Assembly: GCA_927439865.1 (NCBI GenBank)
Contig: CAKMKD010000127.1
Span: 1-40,250 of the forward strand
Direction of reading: 5' to 3'
Source of the DNA: an uncultured Coriobacteriia bacterium
Lineage (GTDB): Bacteria > Actinomycetota > Coriobacteriia > Anaerosomatales > Anaerosomataceae
DNA: 40,250 nt
A program made the translations under genes and the position numbers. Below, piece after piece: positions 35,933 through 40,250 of the stretch (its first letter is position 1; the number at the start of each line of letters is the position of its first letter). The notes below the pieces were generated by a model. The model had not been told where the DNA came from. It did not search any database and worked only from the letters and a program-made list of their open reading frames with translations.

Positions 35933-36441
35933 TGCGCCGCCTGATCGTCGATGGTTACAACGTCTTGCACGCCGATGAGACGTACCGACGTCTCGCCGAC
36001 GATGATCTCGATGGCGCCAGAGCACGACTCGTGGAGGATGTCGCTGCGTACTGCACAGGCGAGCTTCGTGGAACGGTCGTGTTCGATGGCGGTGGCAATC
36101 CGTCCTCGGACGGATCGCCGCATCACGTTGCGGGTGTGACCGTGCTGTTCTCCCGGGGAGGGGAGAGCGCCGACTCGGTCATCGAGGGGCTGGCGCTCAG
36201 GTCGCGCGAGCGCGGGGAGCGCCTGATCATCGTCACCTCCGACGCGGCAACGCAGTGGACGGTCATGCGCGGGGAGGTCTCCCGGATGTCCTCTGCGGAG
36301 TTCGTCCGCGCCGTTCGTGAGACGAGCAGCGACTGGACCGGGCACAACCCGACCGGAGCCCGGAAGGGTGCGCTTCAGGACCGGATCGACACAAGTGTGC
36401 GAGACGTCCTTTCACGGTGGGCGCGAGGGACAGCGGACTGA
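35932..36441 (+). CDS. yacP: NYN-domain endoribonuclease YacP (Rae1-like)
   Basis: The 169-residue protein starts at ATG 35932, the A shared with the rlmB stop. It has the NYN/PIN-like nuclease residues 'RLIVDGYNVLHA' (first Asp), 'GTVVFDGGG' (second Asp), 'SADSVIEGLA' and 'IIVTSDAATQ' (third Asp). The B. subtilis homologue cuts mRNA on stalled or translating ribosomes. It sits between rlmB and sigH here as in Bacillus. Its length is typical. Confidence 0.93.
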   Translation: MRRLIVDGYNVLHADETYRRLADDDLDGARARLVEDVAAYCTGELRGTVVFDGGGNPSSDGSPHHVAGVTVLFSRGGESADSVIEGLALRSRERGERLIIVTSDAATQWTVMRGEVSRMSSAEFVRAVRETSSDWTGHNPTGARKGALQDRIDTSVRDVLSRWARGTAD

Positions 36442-36509
36442 GAACGCTGAACGCAGATTAACTGCAGCACGACTCGCTTATCAGGCTTCTTCAGGGTGGG
36501 TCTGTGGCG

Positions 36510-36537
36510 TTGACACGGCGTTGTCGGATGCTATCTT
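36510..36537 (+). promoter_or_regulatory. Promoter of sigH
   Basis: A perfect TTGACA (36510-36515) and TATCTT (36532-36537) have a 16-base spacer, 93 bases before the sigH start. The match to the -35 consensus is the best in the window, which suggests vegetative-sigma control of sigH. Confidence 0.65.
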
Positions 36538-36630
36538 CGTCATGGGGCAAGCAAGTGCGGGGATTCACAAGAGCGTTCATAGAGCGCCATTCCTCTCCTC
36601 TATTCTGGGGGAAAGCGGGAGGGAAACCAC

Positions 36631-37281
36631 ATGCAAAGCCAGGCAGAAGCTCAGCGACGTAGACTCGGACATCCCGAGAACGAACTGGCGCTAATCAGTG
36701 CGGCACAAGCTGGGGATGAGCAGGCAAGCGCCGTGCTCGTTCATCGGTATCGAGGCTTCGTGCGATGCAAGGCGCGGTCGTACTTCCTCGCGGGCGCCGA
36801 TCGTGACGACGTGATCCAGGAAGGCATGATCGGTCTGTTCAAGGCCATTCGTGACTATGATCCCGGCCGTCAGGCGAGCTTCCGTTCCTTCGCTGAGCTG
36901 TGCATCACGCGGCAGCTCATCACGGCCATCAAGTCCGCCACCCGGCAGAAGCACTCGCCGCTCAACACGTACGTGTCGCTGAGCCGGTCAACGTCTATCG
37001 AGGAAGAAGGCGACCGCGTCCTCGCCGACATCCTCGCTGCCAAGGAAGTCTGTGACCCCGCCGAGATCGTGATCTCGGCCTGGGAGACCGCCAACATCAA
37101 GCAGGGCTTCATGCAGGTGCTCTCGCCATTCGAGTCTGAGGTACTGCGGCTCTACGTTGACGGCAAGTCCTACCAGGAAGTCGCGGTGCTGCTCGACCGT
37201 CACGTCAAGGCCATCGACAATGCGCTCCAGCGTATCAAGCGCAAGGTCGAGTTCCAGATTGAGCGCTGCAGAGCCTGCTAG
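36631..37281 (+). CDS. sigH: RNA polymerase sigma factor SigH (Spo0H-type)
   Basis: The 216-residue protein starts at ATG 36631 with GGAGGG upstream. Region 2 is 'KARSYFLAGADRDDVIQEGMIGLFKAIRDYD', followed by 'SFRSFAELCITRQLITAIKSATRQKHSPLNTYVSL', which is near the Bacillus SigH sequence; region 4 is 'LSPFESEVLRLYVDGKSYQEVAVLLDRHVKAIDNAL'. In Bacillus it directs transition-phase, competence and early sporulation genes. Here its target set is unknown. It closes the conserved cluster that starts at clpC. Confidence 0.95.
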   Translation: MQSQAEAQRRRLGHPENELALISAAQAGDEQASAVLVHRYRGFVRCKARSYFLAGADRDDVIQEGMIGLFKAIRDYDPGRQASFRSFAELCITRQLITAIKSATRQKHSPLNTYVSLSRSTSIEEEGDRVLADILAAKEVCDPAEIVISAWETANIKQGFMQVLSPFESEVLRLYVDGKSYQEVAVLLDRHVKAIDNALQRIKRKVEFQIERCRAC

Positions 37282-37293
37282 GCACATCCACTG

Positions 37294-37323
37294 TTGGCGG
37301 CAGCCGCGCCTCAAGCTTACAAT
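37294..37323 (+). promoter_or_regulatory. Promoter of tRNA-Thr
   Basis: TTGGCG (37294-37299) and TACAAT (37318-37323) have an 18-base spacer. The tRNA begins 11 bases after the -10 box. Confidence 0.6.
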
Positions 37324-37334
37324 GGGCGAGTTTC

Positions 37335-37409
37335 GCCGACGTAGCTCAACGGTAGAGCAATCGCCTTGTAAGCGATAGGTTGTGGGTTCGATTCCCTCCG
37401 TCGGCTCCA
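37335..37409 (+). tRNA. tRNA-Thr (anticodon TGT)
   Basis: The 75-base gene folds as a cloverleaf. The acceptor arm GCCGACG pairs with CGTCGGC, the D-arm contains 'GCTCAACGGTAGAGC', and the anticodon arm ATCGC/GCGAT encloses CTTGTAA, which gives TGT. The T-loop is TTCGATT with stem GTGGG/CCCTC. The CCA end is encoded. A tRNA-Thr next to sigH or rpmG is also seen in other Gram-positive genomes. Confidence 0.96.
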
Positions 37410-37419
37410 CTATAAGAAT

Positions 37420-37450
37420 GTAGGCCCGGACCGCTCAGGTCCGGGCCTAC
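37420..37450. terminator. Hairpin between tRNA-Thr and the cyclase gene
   Basis: A 13-bp perfect stem (GTAGGCCCGGACC with its complement) closes the loop GCTCA. It lies 10 bases after the tRNA and 20 bases past the stop of the convergent cyclase gene. On the minus strand it is followed by ATTCTTATAG, so it can serve both directions. Confidence 0.8.
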
Positions 37451-37470
37451 TCATACGCGTTCGGCCCTGC

Positions 37471-38985
37471 TCAGTACCGAACGTCCGTCACGCTCACCGC
37501 AGTCTGGATGTTCTTCAGCTCGAAGACGCCGAGGTCCACCCGGTCTTCGGCGGCCAGGCCGGCCTCGTCCGCAAGGTCGGAGGTCGTCATGATGCTGCCG
37601 CCATCAGCCAGGTCCATCACCCGTGCGGCGAGGTTCAGCGCGGCCCCGATGAACGGGCGGCCCCCCTTGTCGAGGACTACCTCGCCCCTGGCGATTCCGA
37701 TGCGGATCATGATGCGCTCGGTAGCCCGCCCCGAGTTGCAGTACTCGCTAAGTGCTCGCTGCATGCCGATCGCGGCTGCGATCGCATCAGCTGCCGAGTC
37801 GAACGCAGCCACGAGGCCGTCTCCGCCGGTGGACTTCCCGTGACCGTTGTGGTGGTCGATGATCGGGATGAGCAGGTCGCGCTGCCGCTGCACGAGTTTG
37901 GCCGAGGCCATGCTGCCGACCTCCTCGGTCATAGCCGAGAACGCTTTCATGTCTGTGAGCATGACGACCTTCTCGGTCGTGTGGCGCGAAGCGAGCTCGT
38001 CTTCGGCGGATGCGATCAGCCGCAGCAACTCATCCACGTCAGCATCCTCGGCGCGCACCCCGTGCACTCCTGGTGCGGAGGCGTCTTCGACGGGCCGCCG
38101 TGCCGCGCTGAGGTAGAACAGCAGCTCTGTCACAACGCCCACACCAGCAGCCAGCACTGCCGAGACAATCGTTGCCACACCGAGTGTGGCGAGCGGGATT
38201 TCTGCGCCAAGTAGCTCAAACGCGAGCGCAGTGGTTGCAGCGAGTATCACAGTCACACCGGCGAGTCCGGCCGCCGCTGTGAATCGGTTCGCCCCCTCGT
38301 GGGGCCGGTGGAAGATGCCACCGAGCGCGGCGCCGGCGCCCCAGAGCAGTGGTTGCACCACGAGCAGGGCGACAGGTTTCACCGAAACGATCGCCGAGAC
38401 CACCCGGGAAGGGGCCGCCGCAGCGATACTGCCGGCGAGCCACTTGAATGTCAGCGGTGCGTCGGGCGCTGATTCGAATGACACAACGCCCGGCTGCATG
38501 CCGCCGGTGAACACGCCGCCGAGGTGTTGCTGCCCGAGGAGTGCCCCTGCGAACTGTATGAGCAGGCAGGCCAGAAGTGCGGCGATGGCGCCGGGACCAG
38601 CACCAAGGAGGTAGCCGGCCAGCACTGCGATAGCCCACTCGGCATGAACGGCGACGGCCACGCATGCGAGTGTGATGATGACGAAACCCTGAGCGCGATC
38701 CGCTCCAAGGTACTGCGTTGCGCTGAACCCGACGATCAAGAAGAGCGCACCTACAACGAAGTCCGCAGCGAGCACCGGCGGTGCGACAACTCCCACGAGG
38801 AGGAGCGCAGCAATCGAGGGTGCGACGAGCGCGAGCGCACCCACAGCCAGAGCGAGGATCACCGAGAGGTAGGCAGGGTAGAACGGCATGGCCGCGAGTG
38901 CAGCAGCCGTCGCGCCACCGAGCGCGAACGCACGGAGCCAGGGGAGCAGCTTCGCGTTGTGTCGCACCAGCCTGGGCTGCGGCAT
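37471..38985 (-). CDS. Membrane-bound class III nucleotide cyclase
   Basis: The 504-residue protein starts at ATG 38985 with GAGGAGG ahead of it. The first 290 residues hold about nine membrane helices. A linker leads to a class III cyclase domain (about 340-504). It has the two metal Asp residues, D345 ('LTDMKAFS') and D389 ('GGDG'), and the transition-state pair N451 and R455 ('NLAARV'). The residues that choose the base look unusual: the Lys of 'GKSTGGDG' is one place earlier than the canonical K-x-x-G-D, and the canonical Asp/Thr before the glycine is a Pro ('RPFIGA'). It may make cAMP or cGMP, or have another substrate. The DUF3307 gene lies 17 bases upstream. Confidence 0.88.
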   Translation of the reverse strand: MPQPRLVRHNAKLLPWLRAFALGGATAAALAAMPFYPAYLSVILALAVGALALVAPSIAALLLVGVVAPPVLAADFVVGALFLIVGFSATQYLGADRAQGFVIITLACVAVAVHAEWAIAVLAGYLLGAGPGAIAALLACLLIQFAGALLGQQHLGGVFTGGMQPGVVSFESAPDAPLTFKWLAGSIAAAAPSRVVSAIVSVKPVALLVVQPLLWGAGAALGGIFHRPHEGANRFTAAAGLAGVTVILAATTALAFELLGAEIPLATLGVATIVSAVLAAGVGVVTELLFYLSAARRPVEDASAPGVHGVRAEDADVDELLRLIASAEDELASRHTTEKVVMLTDMKAFSAMTEEVGSMASAKLVQRQRDLLIPIIDHHNGHGKSTGGDGLVAAFDSAADAIAAAIGMQRALSEYCNSGRATERIMIRIGIARGEVVLDKGGRPFIGAALNLAARVMDLADGGSIMTTSDLADEAGLAAEDRVDLGVFELKNIQTAVSVTDVRY

Positions 38986-39002
38986 GGGTGGGTCCTCCTC
39001 GG

Positions 39003-39722
39003 TCAGGGTCGGGCTGAAGTAGCGAGTACGATCAGGAGCCATGTAACCGAACAGATGGCGAGCCCGACCGCGGCGTCGATGAGGTGGCTCGTGCGACCCG
39101 GCGTCTCGTGCGTGAGCGCGTACGCCGTTCTCGGCACGAACACCAGAATGCCAAGTGGCGCGAACGGAGCCACAAGGCCGGCGCCCAAAGCGAGGCCCCG
39201 CTCGGCGAAACCGAGGATACGATTGGCGTCGAGTCGGAGAATCGGACCGGCCGGGCCTGCATCCGCAGCGCCAAGCGCGACCACGCGTACCTCGAAGGCG
39301 AGGATCGAGCCGAGGAACATCACCCCAAGCAGTCCGCATGTGACCGCGAGCGTGGTGAGACTAACGTGCCATGGTCCCAGGTGCGCCTGGCCCCCGCCGC
39401 TTATCACCGCGGCGATGATCGCAAGCGACACGATGTGGAGGGCCTGGTCGAGCACGAAAAGCGCGAGGCCGCTGGCTTCCATCATGCGTCGAGCCCGGAT
39501 GGTCAGGTACTCGATGCCCAGGTGGGCAGTTCCGACGAGCACAACTGCCGGCCACACCGTGGCGATTTCGCCGAGGACGGCGAGTGCCGTACAGAGGGTG
39601 ACGATGGCTGTATGCAGCACCACGCCGCGTGTGTGGTGTCGCTTCGCGACCACGAGGCGCCCGGGCTGAAACACGAAGTCACCAAGCAGGTGACCGAGGA
39701 GCAGAGCAAGAAAGAGCGCCAC
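39003..39722 (-). CDS. DUF3307 membrane protein
   Basis: The product is 239 residues from GTG 39722, which GGAGG at 39732-39728 precedes by five bases; a longer ATG at 39776 has no site and adds polar residues. The N-terminus has the DUF3307 pattern 'GHLLGDFVFQPGRLVVAKRHHTRGVVLHT'. About six membrane helices follow. The family is widespread and has no known role. It is the first gene of a likely operon with the cyclase and may be its sensor or partner, which is inference. It is divergent from the MFS gene. Confidence 0.82.
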   Translation of the reverse strand: MALFLALLLGHLLGDFVFQPGRLVVAKRHHTRGVVLHTAIVTLCTALAVLGEIATVWPAVVLVGTAHLGIEYLTIRARRMMEASGLALFVLDQALHIVSLAIIAAVISGGGQAHLGPWHVSLTTLAVTCGLLGVMFLGSILAFEVRVVALGAADAGPAGPILRLDANRILGFAERGLALGAGLVAPFAPLGILVFVPRTAYALTHETPGRTSHLIDAAVGLAICSVTWLLIVLATSARP

Positions 39723-39855
39723 ACAAACCTCCAGCAGGTCGATGTCTGCGCCACCAGGAACCACCGATGGTGCCATTGTGTACCATCAGGTGGTCAAACG
39801 CACCCGCGCGCTGTGCGAAGATGAGCTCTGTCCGCCCACGACGATATGGGAGCGC

Positions 39856-40250
39856 GTGAAGAACAGGCGACTGCTCATCATCTTCGCGGTGGTGCTCGTG
39901 GACATGCTGTCATTCAGCATAGTCCTCCCGCTGCTCCCATATCTTGCGAAGTCGATCGGCGCCTCGGCCACTCAGATCGGGCTGCTCACCGCGATGTACC
40001 CGCTTGCACAGATGGTCGCGGCGCCGCTGCTCGGCCGTCTCTCGGACAGAGTTGGTCGGAAGCCCGTTCTCATCCTGAGCATTCTGGGGACAGCAGGCGG
40101 ATTCGTGGTCCTCGCGGTCGCTCAGTTCCTGCCGATTCTGTTCATCAGCCGGTTCGTCGATGGCATCACCGGAGGCAACATCAGCGTCGCGCAGGCCTAT
40201 ATCGCCGACGTGACAGAGCCAAAGGATCGCGGAAAGGCACTCGGTCTGAT
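39856..40250 (+). CDS. MFS transporter, 3' end outside the window
   Basis: The frame is open to the last base. From GTG 39856 (GGGAG three bases upstream) it reads 'MKNRRLLIIFAVVLVDMLSF', then 'PLLPYLAKSIGASATQIGLL', 'GRLSDRVGRKPVLILSI' (the motif between helices 2 and 3), and 'RFVDGITGGNISVAQAYIADV' (motif of helix 5). This is the drug/proton antiporter type (TetA-like). An earlier in-frame GTG at 39790 would add 22 residues that lack a ribosome site. The substrate cannot be told from the first 131 residues. Confidence 0.9.
   Translation, partial: MKNRRLLIIFAVVLVDMLSFSIVLPLLPYLAKSIGASATQIGLLTAMYPLAQMVAAPLLGRLSDRVGRKPVLILSILGTAGGFVVLAVAQFLPILFISRFVDGITGGNISVAQAYIADVTEPKDRGKALGL

Noticed and set aside
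38524-39669. Plus-strand frame of 381 residues opposite the cyclase and DUF3307 genes
   Set aside because: It is polar and Arg-rich and crosses two well-supported minus-strand membrane protein genes.

Overview
The window is high-GC DNA, densely packed with genes. It has Gram-positive traits: a large cell-wall toolkit, DisA, Rex, and a Spo0H-type sigma factor. It also encodes a very large multiheme cytochrome c, a ferredoxin and a probable selenoprotein. I infer an anaerobic or facultative actinobacterium, perhaps from a deep branch such as Coriobacteriia. No 16S gene is present, so this placement rests on gene content only. I see no insertion sequence, phage gene, CRISPR array or plasmid marker; the region looks like chromosomal core with some accessory genes.

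Layout. 1-6310 (+): a 5'-truncated GAF-GGDEF protein, a small winged-helix-like protein, a peptidoglycan-binding protein, a coiled-coil NlpC/P60 hydrolase with a probable CTG start, an orphan PilT ATPase, and a B12-binding radical SAM protein. 6313-8581: a VanZ-like protein (-), an EamA transporter (+) and a membrane protein of unknown role (-). 8698-10973 (+): a class A penicillin-binding protein and a short J-domain protein. 11025-11571 (-): a two-gene operon of a small ferredoxin and a thioredoxin-fold protein whose reading frame crosses a TGA, read here as selenocysteine; its promoter carries a perfect 16-bp palindrome of CsoR/CstR type. 11775-13402 (+): a chemoreceptor without a sensor domain and a RidA-family protein. 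13800-15893 (+): a membrane-anchored cytochrome with 24 haem-binding motifs arranged as 6 + 3x6.

16037-23149: tRNA-Pro(CGG), a DUF2085 membrane protein, two small unknown proteins, a lipoprotein (-), a SAM hydrolase, a YhaM-type HD exoribonuclease, methylthioadenosine phosphorylase, a site-2 protease with CBS domains, Rex and TatA. 23300-37281 (+): greA, lysS, clpC, radA, disA, a PIN-TRAM protein (yacL), ispD, ispF, cysE, cysS, rlmB, yacP and sigH. From clpC on, this follows the Bacillus subtilis clpC-to-sigH order, without gltX and mrnC. 37335-40250: tRNA-Thr(TGT), then on the minus strand a membrane-bound class III nucleotide cyclase and a DUF3307 protein, and finally the start of an MFS transporter that runs off the window.

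How the genes work together. Much of the window concerns redox sensing and electron transfer (Rex, the multiheme cytochrome, the ferredoxin/selenoprotein pair), nucleotide second messengers (GGDEF protein, DisA, cyclase), cell-wall building and turnover, and SAM by-product salvage. The most novel candidate is the ferredoxin-selenoprotein operon with its palindromic operator. The second is the modular 24-haem cytochrome.
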